From contig NZ_AP025032.1 of the NCBI RefSeq assembly GCF_019973775.1, positions 4,306,001-4,370,000 on the forward strand: a stretch of DNA of 64,000 nucleotides, written 5' to 3'. The notes beneath the pieces were generated by a model. The model made no database searches and was not told the DNA's origin. It saw only the letters and a program-made list of their open reading frames with translations. Origin of the DNA: Aureimonas sp. SA4125 (GTDB lineage Bacteria; Pseudomonadota; Alphaproteobacteria; Rhizobiales; Rhizobiaceae). Every line of letters starts with the position of its first letter. Within the stretch, counting starts at the first letter, position 1. The translations under genes and the position numbers were made by a program. Positions 53,827-62,778 of the stretch are shown one piece after another.

Positions 53827-54277
53827 GGCGGCGGGGCCCAAGGTAAGTCCAGACAGGCTTCATCCGATTAAGAGCCGACGGTGTAGCGCGACGAAGCATT
53901 AGCCGACACCGTTCCGCAGGCAAACGACATGGTGTCGCCGGGCTGCCTCCCCTCTGCTTCAGCACAAGGCGACGATGACGGCGAAAGCGCCTTCATCCGG
54001 CAGCCGCGAAAGCCGAGCCAAGGGCCGTCTGTCTGGTCCAACGCGACCTTGGCATTGGAATCCGCGGATTACCGCGGCCTCTACAGCATGACCTCGACCT
54101 TCCATCGGAGTTTCCATTCGTTGGCCGCTTGCGAAACCGCGGCGATTGCCGCAGCCTTCGCGCAACGGCGTATGTCGTCCCGGCTTCTCAGCCATGACGA
54201 CGTCGCCCGCCGCACTGCGACGCCTTCCAAAGCCGCCCCGTTTTCGGGCCCTCAACCATACCCATGGAGTTGAAACG
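53827..54277. other. Intergenic region with a 12-bp palindrome
   Basis: 450 bases between the RraA-like gene and the binding-protein gene. No family motif in any frame. AATCCGCGGATT (54059-54070) is a perfect palindrome about 210 bases upstream of the next gene and could be a regulator site, though GC-rich palindromes of this size arise by chance. Confidence 0.35.
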
Positions 54278-55036
54278 ATGAGACCGTTTGTGTGTGCTGC
54301 CGTCGTCGCCCTGCTGGGGCTCACTCACCTAGCGTCCGCCCAAGAGCAGGTCATCCGAATCGCCACCGAAGGTGCCTATCCCCCCTTCAACTACATGCAG
54401 CCCGACGGCTCGATCGCCGGCCTTGACGTCGACATCGCGAACGCCCTCTGCGCCGAAATGAAGGCTGAATGCACCATTGTCGCGCAGGACTGGGACGGCA
54501 TGATCCCGGCGCTGATGGCAAACAAGTTCGACGCGGTAATCGCATCGATGAGCATCACCGAGGAGCGCAAGCTGCAGGTCGACTTCTCCGACAAGTACTA
54601 CACGACGCCGCTCGCCGTCGTCGTGCCGAAGGACAGCGCGCTGTCGGGGGTGGGCGTCGAGGACATGAAGGGCAAGACCGTCGGCGCGCAGGCCGCGACT
54701 ACGCAGGCGAACTATGCCGACGACGTCTATGCCAAGGGCGGCGCCGAGGTGAAGATGTATCCGACCCAGGACGAGGCGGCGACCGACCTGCAGAACGGCC
54801 GCGTCGACGCGCTGATCTCCGACAAGTTCGTCGTCGTCGACTGGTTGAACAAGGCCGGCAAGGACTGCTGCCGGCTGCTCGGCGACGTGCCGGAAACGGA
54901 AACCGAAGCCGGCATCGCGATCCGCAAGGGTGACGACGCGCTGCGGGAGCGCTTCAATACCGCGATCAAGGCCATCGTCGCCGACGGCACCTATGGCAAG
55001 ATCGTCGGTAAGTACTTCCCGTTCGACATCTACTGA
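54278..55036 (+). CDS. Polar amino-acid-type ABC transporter substrate-binding protein (SBP_bac_3)
   Basis: A 252-residue periplasmic binding protein. Sec signal MRPFVCAAVVALLGLTHLAS ends in AQ; mature start IRIATEGAYPPFNYMQPDGS and DLDIANAL-like GLDVDIANALCAEM, QDWDGMIPALMANKFDAVI and SMSITEERK are classical for HisJ/ArtJ/opine binders. ATG 54278 removes 44 non-homologous residues from the open frame. No permease or ATPase gene is nearby, so it must use partners encoded elsewhere. Followed by a D-amino-acid-oxidase-like gene. Confidence 0.9.
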   Translation: MRPFVCAAVVALLGLTHLASAQEQVIRIATEGAYPPFNYMQPDGSIAGLDVDIANALCAEMKAECTIVAQDWDGMIPALMANKFDAVIASMSITEERKLQVDFSDKYYTTPLAVVVPKDSALSGVGVEDMKGKTVGAQAATTQANYADDVYAKGGAEVKMYPTQDEAATDLQNGRVDALISDKFVVVDWLNKAGKDCCRLLGDVPETETEAGIAIRKGDDALRERFNTAIKAIVADGTYGKIVGKYFPFDIY

Positions 55037-55094
55037 TGGAGGTCCGCAGGCCGGGTGCCGCAGACATGCGCCCTCCGACGACACGGGAGATCGC

Positions 55095-56345
55095 ATGAAG
55101 GCCGACGTCATCGTGCTCGGTGCGGGCATAGTCGGCGTTTCCACGGCGCTGCACCTGCAGTCGCTCGGGCGCAGCGTCGTGCTCGTCGACCGCGGCCCGC
55201 CAGGCGGGGGAACGAGCTATGGCAATGCCGGGCTGATCGAGCGCTCGAGCGTCGTTCCCTACGCCTTTCCCCGCAGTCTGACGACGGTGCTGCGCTACGC
55301 GCTGAATCGATCCTCGGACGTGCGCTACCACGCACGCGACCTCCTGCATGTCGCTCCGTTTCTCTTTCGCTACTGGCGCCAATCATCCCCGCGCAATCTG
55401 CAGATCGCCACAAGGGCCATGCTGCCGCTGATCGAGGCCAGCATCACCGAGCACGACGCGCTCATCGAAACTTCCGGTGCCGGCGACCTCGTGCGGGCGG
55501 ATGGCTGGATCGCGGCGTTCAAGTCGCCGCATCGTCTCGCGGCCGCGGTCGCCGAGGCTGCGGGGCTGGCGTCCTATGGCCTCCGGAGGGTGGTTCTCAA
55601 CCCGACCACCTTCGCCGAGCTTGAACCAACCGTCAGGACGGGCGCCGGCGGCTTTTGCGGCGCCATCCACTGGCTCGACCCGAAGACCGTCGCCGATCCC
55701 GGAGAACTGACCCGGCGCTACGCTCGGCTGTTCGAGCGGCGCGGCGGCAAGCTTCTCGTCGGCGATGCCGCAAGCCTTGCCGAAGCATCGCCGGGCTGGT
55801 CCGTCACAACGGAGGGTGGACCTGTCACGGCACCCGACGCGGTCGTCGCGCTCGGACCGCAATCGGGGTCGATCTTCCGGCGCCTCGGCTATAAAATCCC
55901 GCTCGGCATCAAGCGCGGCTATCACCGGCACTACACGCTGCCGGCGGGCGTGTCGCTCAACCACGCCATTGTCGACGAGGAGGCTGGCTACGTCCTGGCG
56001 CCCATGCGACAGGGCATCAGGTTGACCACCGGAATCGAATTCGCCCATGCCGACCGCCCCGTCGATGCACGCCAGCTCGAGCACGCCGAGCGGCTTGCCC
56101 GGCAGCTCCTGCCGCTCGGCGAACCGGTCGAAGCAACGCCCTGGCTTGGCCGCCGTCCTTGCCTGCCGGACATGCGCCCGGTGATCGGCGCCGCCTGCCG
56201 CCACAAGGGTCTGTGGTTCAACTTCGGCCATGCCCATCACGGGCTGACGGTCGGACCCGCCAGTGGTCGCCTCTTGGCCGAACTCGTCACCGGCAGAGCC
56301 CCCTTCGTCGACCCGGCGCCCTATCGGAGCGATCGCTTCAGATAG
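55095..56345 (+). CDS. FAD-dependent D-amino-acid dehydrogenase-like oxidoreductase (DadA type)
   Basis: A 416-residue DAO-family flavoenzyme: VIVLGAGIVGVSTALHLQ with GxGxxG at 9-14, PGGGTSYGNAGLIE as the FAD contact typical of DadA, RPCLPDMRPVIGAA and the ending FGHAHHGLTVGPASGRLLAE. It oxidises D-amino acids or opines to oxo acids and ammonia, donating electrons to the respiratory chain. It lies 58 bases after the amino-acid-binding protein, implying that protein's ligand is its substrate or precursor. Confidence 0.87.
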   Translation: MKADVIVLGAGIVGVSTALHLQSLGRSVVLVDRGPPGGGTSYGNAGLIERSSVVPYAFPRSLTTVLRYALNRSSDVRYHARDLLHVAPFLFRYWRQSSPRNLQIATRAMLPLIEASITEHDALIETSGAGDLVRADGWIAAFKSPHRLAAAVAEAAGLASYGLRRVVLNPTTFAELEPTVRTGAGGFCGAIHWLDPKTVADPGELTRRYARLFERRGGKLLVGDAASLAEASPGWSVTTEGGPVTAPDAVVALGPQSGSIFRRLGYKIPLGIKRGYHRHYTLPAGVSLNHAIVDEEAGYVLAPMRQGIRLTTGIEFAHADRPVDARQLEHAERLARQLLPLGEPVEATPWLGRRPCLPDMRPVIGAACRHKGLWFNFGHAHHGLTVGPASGRLLAELVTGRAPFVDPAPYRSDRFR

Positions 56346-56453
56346 TTGTCTGCGGCCGGCAGCCAGGCATACTCGGCCTGCTATCCATCATCTCGACTTT
56401 CCGCGCCCAGCAAGAGATTCCTGCATGATGCAGCCGCCCCCGGCTGACCCGGC

Positions 56454-56860
56454 ATGCGCGAAGACGAGGTTGTGACACCCGCGCTTCTCGTTGATCTGGA
56501 CGCGCTGGAGGCCCATCTCGATTGAATGGCGTCCTTTTGCAGCGGTTCGGGGGTAAACCTGCGCGCCCGTGCCAAGACCCACCAATCGCCGGTGGTCGCC
56601 CGCTGGAAGATGGCGCGAGGTGCCGTTGGCCAGAGCGTGCAAAAGGAGTCCGAGGCGAAGTCCTCACCTGGGGCGGTGTTGGCGACATCTGCGTTTCGAA
56701 CGAAGTCCTCTCGCCACACAAACTCGCTCGGCTTAGGCCTTGACGCGAATTGCAGACGTCGCGGTCTGCGCCGACGACTTTGGCGTCGTCGGCCTGATCG
56801 CGGCCGCAGCGAAAAACGCCTCCTGCCGGCTGCATGTCCCTGTGGAGATTAAGTCAGCGG
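56454..56860 (+). pseudogene. Decayed DSD1-type PLP enzyme (D-threonine aldolase/D-serine dehydratase-like)
   Basis: Starts convincingly (ATG 56454, EDEVVTPALLVDLDALEAHL) but meets a stop after 23 codons. Later pieces in other frames continue the family: AKTHQSPVVARWKMARGAVG with the pyridoxal-binding lysine in AKTHQSP, then WGGVGDICVSNEVLSPHKLA and RIADVAVCADD. At least two frameshifts and a stop. Members act on D-threonine, D-serine or beta-hydroxyaspartate, in keeping with the D-amino-acid oxidase gene upstream. Confidence 0.65.
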
Positions 56861-57018
56861 CGGCCTTACACAGAGAAGTTCGTCAGGTCTCACCCGACCG
56901 AAGCCACCGAGCTTTGGCGTTCACGTCACTCACCGCATCAAGATCGATTTGCCTTCGACAAACACGCGGGATGCCGCCATGGTCGACTTCTTGGAAAACA
57001 AGCCTCAAAGGAAGACTG

Positions 57019-58002
57019 ATGATGATGTCGCTCAGAAAGATTGCCGCCTGCCTGATCGTCGGCTCCGCCGTGGCAGTAAGCGGATTGGCGATGGCGCAGG
57101 CGCCGCAATTCTTCCGCATTGGCACGGGCGGCACGGCCGGCACGTATTACCCCATCGGTGGTCTGATCGCGAACGCCATTTCGGGCTCGGGAGAAAAGGG
57201 TGTCGGCGGCCTCGTCGCGACCGCCGTCGCTTCAAACGGATCGGTCGCCAACATCAATGCGATCAAGGCCCGTTCGATGGAGTCGGGTTTCAGCCAGTCC
57301 GACGTGGCCTACTGGGCCTATACGGGCACAGGCCTCTACCAGGATCAGGGCAAGGTCGAGGATCTACGCCTTCTCGCTACGCTCTATCCGGAGACGATCC
57401 ACCTCGTTGCGGCGGAAGGGTCTGGCATCCAGTCGGTCGCGGACCTGAAAGGCAAGCGCGTCTCGCTTGACGAACCCGGCTCCGGTACAATCGTCGACGC
57501 CCGGCTAGTGCTCGGCGCCTTCGGACTGACCGAGGACGACGTCGAGGCTGAGTACCTGAAGCCCGGGCCTGCGGGCGACCGTCTGCGTGACGGCGCGCTC
57601 GACGCCTATTTCTTCGTCGGCGGCTATCCGACAGGTGCGATCTCCGAACTGGCAACGTCAAGCGGCATCTCGCTGGTTCCGATCAAGGGTCCGGAGATCG
57701 ACAAGCTGCTGGCGGAATACAGCTTCTTCAGCAAGGACACGGTTCCTGCCGAAACCTATTCGGGCGTCGGCGAGACGGAAACGATTGCGGTCGCTGCCCA
57801 ATGGGTGACGAGCGCCAAAGTCGACGAGGAACTCGTCTACAAGATCATCGACGTCATGTGGAACGACGCCTCGCGTGCTTCCTTGGATGCCGGCCATGCC
57901 AAGGGCAAGCTGATCAAGCTGGAGACGGCAACGACCGGCCTCGGAATTCCACTGCATCCCGGCGCCGAGCGCTACTACAAAGAGAAGGGCGTCCTGAAAT
58001 AG
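57019..58002 (+). CDS. TAXI-family TRAP transporter substrate-binding protein
   Basis: A 327-residue periplasmic protein of the TAXI type (TRAP-associated extracytoplasmic immunogenic protein): IGTGGTAGTYYPIGGLIANA after a Sec signal that ends in AMAQ, and VSLDEPGSGTIVDARLVLGA. ATG 57019 follows AAAGGAAG; three ATGs in a row leave the exact start open. It captures organic acids such as glutamate or 2-oxoglutarate-like compounds for the fused permease encoded downstream. Confidence 0.92.
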   Translation: MMMSLRKIAACLIVGSAVAVSGLAMAQAPQFFRIGTGGTAGTYYPIGGLIANAISGSGEKGVGGLVATAVASNGSVANINAIKARSMESGFSQSDVAYWAYTGTGLYQDQGKVEDLRLLATLYPETIHLVAAEGSGIQSVADLKGKRVSLDEPGSGTIVDARLVLGAFGLTEDDVEAEYLKPGPAGDRLRDGALDAYFFVGGYPTGAISELATSSGISLVPIKGPEIDKLLAEYSFFSKDTVPAETYSGVGETETIAVAAQWVTSAKVDEELVYKIIDVMWNDASRASLDAGHAKGKLIKLETATTGLGIPLHPGAERYYKEKGVLK

Positions 58003-58026
58003 GAAGGCCGCACCCAAAATCTATCG

Positions 58027-58054
58027 GGTCCGCGGCCATTGCCGCGGACCTTTT
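58027..58054 (+). terminator. Intrinsic terminator-like hairpin after TAXI gene
   Basis: GGTCCGCGGC (58027-58036), loop CATT, GCCGCGGACC (58041-58050), then TTTT: ten perfect pairs and a short T-run. It probably causes partial termination so that the binding protein is made in excess over the permease starting at 58087. Confidence 0.7.
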
Positions 58055-58086
58055 CGTTCAGCTCACTGAATTACGGATCCGGCACG

Positions 58087-60159
58087 ATGAAGGTATTCCC
58101 CGACGAGGACGTGCGCCTGGCGCCGCTGGAACTCGATGAAGAGGCGGCGCGTGCGCTAGAAGAGAAGTTCGACTCCGAGATCCGCTTCCGGGCTCTTTCG
58201 AAGGAGGCGGGTTGGCTGGTCGGGGGGCTACTCGTCGCCCTTTCGCTGTTCCACTACTACACCGCAGGTTTCGGCCTTCTCTCGGAGATGATCCATCGGG
58301 GCATCCATCTCTCAATGGTGATTGCCCTCGTCTTCCTGGTCTTTCCCTTGACGAAGCGCGGCTTCGACACCCCTGCCGGTCATTCCATGGCGCGCCCAAT
58401 CGGTATCCCCTTGTACGATTGGCTGCTGGCCATAGCCGCCGTCGTCGCCGTGCTGCACGTGCCCCTCATCCCGCTCGACACGCTGGCCTTCCGCGTCGGC
58501 AATCCGACAACGACCGACGTCGTGCTCGGTGGGACCTTGATCCTGCTCCTGCTCGAAGCGACGCGGCGCTCTGTCGGTTGGCCCTTGCCGATCATCGCAC
58601 TCGTTTTCATGGCTTACGGCATCTTCGGCCAGTCGATGCCAGGCATCTTGGTTCACCCTGGCGCGACCGTCTCGCAGCTCGTCGACCACCTGTATCTGAC
58701 GACGCAGGGAATTTACGGCATCGCGCTCGGCGTCGTCGCCACCTACGTCTTCCATTTCGTCCTGTTCGGCGTCTTTGCCACTCGCATCGGCCTCGGCCAG
58801 TTGTTCCTAGATTGCGCAGCCTGGGTCGCCGGGCGATATGCCGGCGGTCCCGCAAAGGTCTCTATCTTTGGCTCCGCGCTGTTCGGGATGATCTCTGGCT
58901 CGTCCGTCGCCAACACCGTCACCGTGGGGTCTTTGACGATCCCGGCCATGATCAAGCTCGGCTACAAACGCGAATTCGCGGCAGCGGTCGAGGCGGCATC
59001 ATCGACCGGCGGCCAGATCACACCGCCGATCATGGGGGCCGCGGCGTTCCTGATGATTGAGTTCCTCAATCTGCCGTACACGACGATCATACTGGCGGCG
59101 ATCGTACCGGCCTTCATGCACTTCTTCGGCGTTCTGATGCAGGTCCACTTTGAGGCCAAGCGCAATGGGCTGCGCGGCCTGCGTCCGGACGAGATGCCGG
59201 ATCTCAAGGAAGCTTTTCGCCGCGACTGGCCGACCGTCATCCCGCTCGTCGTCCTCGTCGGCATCCTCCTGGCCGGCTACACGCCCTATCTCGCCGCCTT
59301 CTGGGGTATCACCCTCTGCATCCTGGTCGGGCTCTTCAACCCGCGCCGACGCATGAGCCTTGCCGACATCGCAGTTTGCCTCCGGGACGGCGCGAAATAC
59401 GCGTTGGCCGTCGGTGCTGCCGCAGCTACCGTCGGCATCGTCGTCGGGGTGGTCACGCTGACGGGCGTCGGCTTCAAGATCTCCTTCATCGTCACCTCGA
59501 CAGCTGCCGATATGGCGACTTTCGTAGGCGGCATCGTCCCCGCCTACCTCTTCGCGCCGCAGACGCTCACGCTGCTCTTCTCGCTGGTGATGACCGGCAT
59601 CGTTTGCATTCTGATGGGCTGCGGCATCCCGACGACAGCCAACTACATCATCATGGCGACCATTGCCGCGCCGACGCTGGGCCTCCTCGGTGTCGAGCCG
59701 ATCGTGGCGCATTTCTTCGTCTTCTATTACGGCGTTCTCGCAGACATCACGCCACCGGTGGCGCTTGCCGCCTATGCCGCCGCCGGCATGGCGGCGGCCG
59801 ACCCCTTCAAGACCGGCAATATCGCGTTCCGGCTCAGCCTCGGCAAAGTGCTCGTCCCCTTTGTCTTCGTCTTCTCGCCGTCGCTGCTACTGGTTACGAC
59901 CGGGTTCACCTGGACGGCCTTCGCCCTTGCCTTCATTGGCTGCGTGCTCGGCATCGCCTGCCTCGGGGCGGCGTTGTCCGGGTGGATGTTGGTCAGGACA
60001 AAACGTTGGGAGCGGATCCTTCTGGGCCTCGCCTCGCTGCTTCTCGTCGCTCCCGAGCTCTATTCGACGCTCGTGGGCATCGGCCTGATCCTTCCTGTCG
60101 TCGTGCGGCAATGGTCCGTACAGCAAACGGGAAGAGAAATGCGCTCCCCTGAACGTTGA
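58087..60159 (+). CDS. TRAP transporter fused permease (4TM/12TM, TAXI-associated)
   Basis: A 690-residue integral membrane protein joining the small (DctQ-like) and large (DctM-like) TRAP subunits. An acidic N-terminal tail of about 45 residues precedes the membrane segments. Family marks include GIFGQSMPGILVHPG, SIFGSALFGMISGSSVANT (the cation/substrate hairpin) and the later MGCGIPTTANYIIMATIAAP. Uptake is driven by the ion gradient, not ATP. ATG 58087 is preferred to 58039. The stop overlaps the next small gene. Confidence 0.93.
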   Translation: MKVFPDEDVRLAPLELDEEAARALEEKFDSEIRFRALSKEAGWLVGGLLVALSLFHYYTAGFGLLSEMIHRGIHLSMVIALVFLVFPLTKRGFDTPAGHSMARPIGIPLYDWLLAIAAVVAVLHVPLIPLDTLAFRVGNPTTTDVVLGGTLILLLLEATRRSVGWPLPIIALVFMAYGIFGQSMPGILVHPGATVSQLVDHLYLTTQGIYGIALGVVATYVFHFVLFGVFATRIGLGQLFLDCAAWVAGRYAGGPAKVSIFGSALFGMISGSSVANTVTVGSLTIPAMIKLGYKREFAAAVEAASSTGGQITPPIMGAAAFLMIEFLNLPYTTIILAAIVPAFMHFFGVLMQVHFEAKRNGLRGLRPDEMPDLKEAFRRDWPTVIPLVVLVGILLAGYTPYLAAFWGITLCILVGLFNPRRRMSLADIAVCLRDGAKYALAVGAAAATVGIVVGVVTLTGVGFKISFIVTSTAADMATFVGGIVPAYLFAPQTLTLLFSLVMTGIVCILMGCGIPTTANYIIMATIAAPTLGLLGVEPIVAHFFVFYYGVLADITPPVALAAYAAAGMAAADPFKTGNIAFRLSLGKVLVPFVFVFSPSLLLVTTGFTWTAFALAFIGCVLGIACLGAALSGWMLVRTKRWERILLGLASLLLVAPELYSTLVGIGLILPVVVRQWSVQQTGREMRSPER

Positions 60160-60296
60160 TGAAGACCAAAGGTCGAATGCGACCTGCGACGCTTCGGGAG
60201 CAATGGAAGGCATTGATCCCCATTGTTGTGGGGGCAGGCTTCGTACTGGCGGCACCTGTCGCCTGGCTCATTGCGCCGCGGCTCGGGGCTAGATAG
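60159..60296 (+). CDS. Small membrane protein (45 residues) coupled to TRAP permease
   Basis: ATG 60159 overlaps the permease stop (TGATG), giving a 45-residue protein: a basic start (MKTKGRMRPATLREQW), one hydrophobic segment (IPIVVGAGFVLAAPVAWLI) and a short tail PRLGAR. One membrane helix with positive-inside polarity. No family recognised. Translation coupling and membrane character suggest an accessory of the TRAP carrier, but a chance frame cannot be excluded. Confidence 0.5.
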   Translation: MKTKGRMRPATLREQWKALIPIVVGAGFVLAAPVAWLIAPRLGAR

Positions 60297-60357
60297 TGGC
60301 GGGATAGGAACCGCCGCTGACGCGACAGGACCGCGACTAGTGTGACGGCCAGAGGAT

Positions 60358-60671
60358 TCACAAGCGGGTGATCGTGAGGCCATCGCCTACAGCGATGAAT
60401 TTTTGCCCGTCTTCTGTTAGTGCCTCTCGACCGTCCGTTAGAAACCACTCAACTAAAGAGATCGTCCAAGGTGCGGATTCACCGCCAGACTTCGGCCTCG
60501 ATTGGTGAGCGATCTGATGAAGATGGTAAACCTTGCCAGCCGAGCCCTTGCCTATAGCCAGCGCGAGCTCGACTTTTTGGGTCTGGACGTCCGTCTCCCC
60601 ACCGACAATGTCCGCATCATTCCATGCCGATAGTGCGTGAAGCTCGCAATCGGCGGCGGCGAGGACACCTC
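60358..60671 (-). pseudogene. C-terminal fragment of an unrecognised protein, no start codon
   Basis: The minus-strand frame ending at 60358-60360 stays open for about 104 codons and has a natural amino-acid mix: DCELHALSAWNDADIVGGET and later SLVEWFLTDGREALTEDGQK ending GDGLTITRL. It begins right after a stop codon and contains no ATG, GTG or TTG start, so it looks like the tail of a truncated gene. No family is recognised. Codon use is less GC-biased than the flanking genes, consistent with foreign origin. Confidence 0.35.
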
Positions 60672-60843
60672 GTCATGTTAAGTGACGCAGCGCCTGCTTC
60701 TCGTCACAGGCGAAGCGGTCCGCTGGCGCCTCTCCGGTCTTGCCGTGGATGCGACGATCTGCGATCTCCCGCGTCTAGGCCTCAAGCGGACGGCCCCTCC
60801 ACAGGGCCGGCGTCGGGGTTTGACCCTCGATCCGCACCAGGCC

Positions 60844-61002
60844 TCATCGTCGCAACGATCGAGAAACCGGATCCTTGGTTCGGAGCGAGATCTTCTCGAT
60901 CTTCCGGCCGATGATCGGGGAGAGATCGACCGGTATTTTCTGGCGGAAATAGCAGGTGCCGTTGTCCGGATGACGCCACGGACTTGCGATTCTGACTCTC
61001 AT
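60844..61002 (-). pseudogene. N-terminal remnant of a phage-type integrase (DUF6538-like arm domain)
   Basis: The minus strand encodes MRVRIASPWRHPDNGTCYFR followed by QKIPVDLSPIIGRKIEKISL and RTKDP. This resembles the first 50 residues of tyrosine recombinases with a DUF6538 N-terminus ('PWKHPKTGVYYFRKAVPADL'). The frame then stops and no catalytic domain follows. A relic of a second recombinase, facing away from the integrase at 61253. Confidence 0.5.
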
Positions 61003-61385
61003 GCGCGGTGTACCACCCCGGTGTACCAGGCGGCGAAGCATAAATCCTACGGTACAGTGCTTTCCCTATGAATCAGCGTGTGTGCCAGTCAACTGGCGGA
61101 GAAGGGGTCCGCCGACTTAGCGTCCAAAGAAGACTAGAGAAGTCAATTATAGCTAGAGATAACAAGCGTTTATATCGTTCACAATGTCCAGCACGATCCA
61201 TTGATATCTTCCGACATCCGCATTACGATGTGGGGCGATTTGTGGGGTGGCGATGGCGAAGCGAACGGGACGACATCCAGATAAAGCGCTTACTGCAGTC
61301 CAGGTCCGGAATCTGAAAGTACCGGGACGCTACGCTGATGGCAACGGGTTGTATCTGGTCGTCGATGAGTCGGGCGCTCGCCGAT

Positions 61386-61394
61386 GGCTGCTGC
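61386..61394 (+). repeat. Target-site duplication, left of IS copy 2
   Basis: GGCTGCTGC, repeated exactly at 62770-62778. Confidence 0.9.
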
Positions 61395-62769
61395 GGTCGT
61401 GTCCGTCAACGTGGTGGAAATTGAGTGTAGCTGAAGCGGCTCCGTTTCAGGCGACTTCGGTGGAAATCTGTTCGGGTTTTGCAGTGTTGCCCATGGCCAT
61501 GAGGTCGGCCATGGGTTCGGTCTGCATGTAGCGGTTCTGGATCTGCCATTCGTCGTTGGCCTCGAGAAGGACGGCGCCGATGAGCCGGATGATGGATCCC
61601 TCGTTCGGGAAGATTCCGACGACGTCGGCACGCCGCTTCACCTCCTTGTTCAGGCGCTCCAGGGAATTCGTCGAATGGATCCGGGTCCGGTGCTGACTGG
61701 GAAAATCCATGTGCGCCAGCACGTCGGTCTCGCTGTTGTCGATGAAGGCCCCGAGCTTTGGACACTTTCCCCGAAGCTGGTCGGCGACGTGGCGCAGCGC
61801 CTGGCTGGCGCTAGCACGATCGGGCTGGGCGAAGGCTTGGCGCAGCGCGGCCGCCGCCATGCTCTGCTGCGCCTTCGGGACATACGACAGGGCGTTGCGC
61901 ATCCAATGCACCCGGCAGCGCTGCCAGGAGGCGCTGAACACCCGGCGAATGGCGGCTTTCAGCCCTTCGTGAGCATCCGAGATCACGAGCTTCACGCCGG
62001 ACAGGCCGCGGCGCACGAGGCTCTTGAGGAAGCTCGACCAAAACGTCTCCGCTTCCGAGGGGCCGATGTGAAGGCCGACGATCTCGCGCTTGCCGTCCGT
62101 GTTCACGGCCACGGCGATTATGGCGGCGACCGAAACGATGCGTCCACCCTCGCGCTGCTTCAGGTAGGTCGCATCCAGCCAGAGGTAGGGCCAGTCGCCA
62201 GTGAGAGGACGGTCGAGGAAGCCGCCGACGCGTTCGTCGATGTCTTTGCACAGCTTCGATACGGTGCTCTTGCCGATCCCCGACAGCCCCATGGCCTGTA
62301 CCAGATCGTCGACCCGCCGGGTGGAAACGCCGCTGATCCAAGCTTCCTGAATGACGGCAACCAAGGCCTTCTCCGAGAGCTTTCTCGGCTCCAGGAACGG
62401 CGGGAAGTAGCTGCCCTGCCGAAGCTTGGGTATCCGAAGCTGCAACGAGCCGAGCCGCGTGTCGAGCGAGCGGTCGCGGTAGCCATTGCGATAAGTCGCC
62501 CGTTCCTGCGTCCGTTCGTGGCGCCCGGCGCCGATCATGCCTTCAACGTCGACCTCCATAAGGAGCTGCATCACGCTCTCGGCTATCGTTCTCAGGAAAT
62601 CGCCGTCCCCGGCTTTCGCAAAAAGCTCGGCAAGCGGTAGTCTGTCCTCGGTCATCGGGTTCTCCGGTCAGGTTGAAGTCTCGCAACTCCACCTTAGCCG
62701 CCCTATCCGGTGACCGCCTCAGCCACACCTTTCAATGTCGGAATTTCCACCACGAGCGCGGACACTACC
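61395..62769 (-). mobile_element. IS256-family insertion sequence, complete (copy 2, reverse orientation)
   Basis: 1375 bp, the same length as copy 1, with ends GGTCGTGTCC (61395) and the complement of GGTAGTGTCC (ending 62769). Its transposase product is identical to that of copy 1. Flanked by GGCTGCTGC duplications inside the integrase gene. Confidence 0.95.
61447..62655 (-). CDS. IS256-family transposase (copy 2)
   Basis: A 402-residue DDE transposase with the same sequence as the copy at 12426-13634, including D161, D227 and the NSLERLNKEVKRR segment. Complete and presumably functional. Transcribed opposite to the integrase gene that it interrupts. Confidence 0.95.
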   Translation of the reverse strand: MTEDRLPLAELFAKAGDGDFLRTIAESVMQLLMEVDVEGMIGAGRHERTQERATYRNGYRDRSLDTRLGSLQLRIPKLRQGSYFPPFLEPRKLSEKALVAVIQEAWISGVSTRRVDDLVQAMGLSGIGKSTVSKLCKDIDERVGGFLDRPLTGDWPYLWLDATYLKQREGGRIVSVAAIIAVAVNTDGKREIVGLHIGPSEAETFWSSFLKSLVRRGLSGVKLVISDAHEGLKAAIRRVFSASWQRCRVHWMRNALSYVPKAQQSMAAAALRQAFAQPDRASASQALRHVADQLRGKCPKLGAFIDNSETDVLAHMDFPSQHRTRIHSTNSLERLNKEVKRRADVVGIFPNEGSIIRLIGAVLLEANDEWQIQNRYMQTEPMADLMAMGNTAKPEQISTEVA

Positions 62770-62778
62770 GGCTGCTGC
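62770..62778 (+). repeat. Target-site duplication, right of IS copy 2
   Basis: GGCTGCTGC, exact duplicate of 61386-61394. Confidence 0.9.

Noticed and set aside
60297..61252. A tRNA gene as attachment site next to the integrase
   Set aside because: Integrases often sit beside a tRNA, so both strands were read for a cloverleaf and a GTTCGAATC-like arm; none was found in this stretch.
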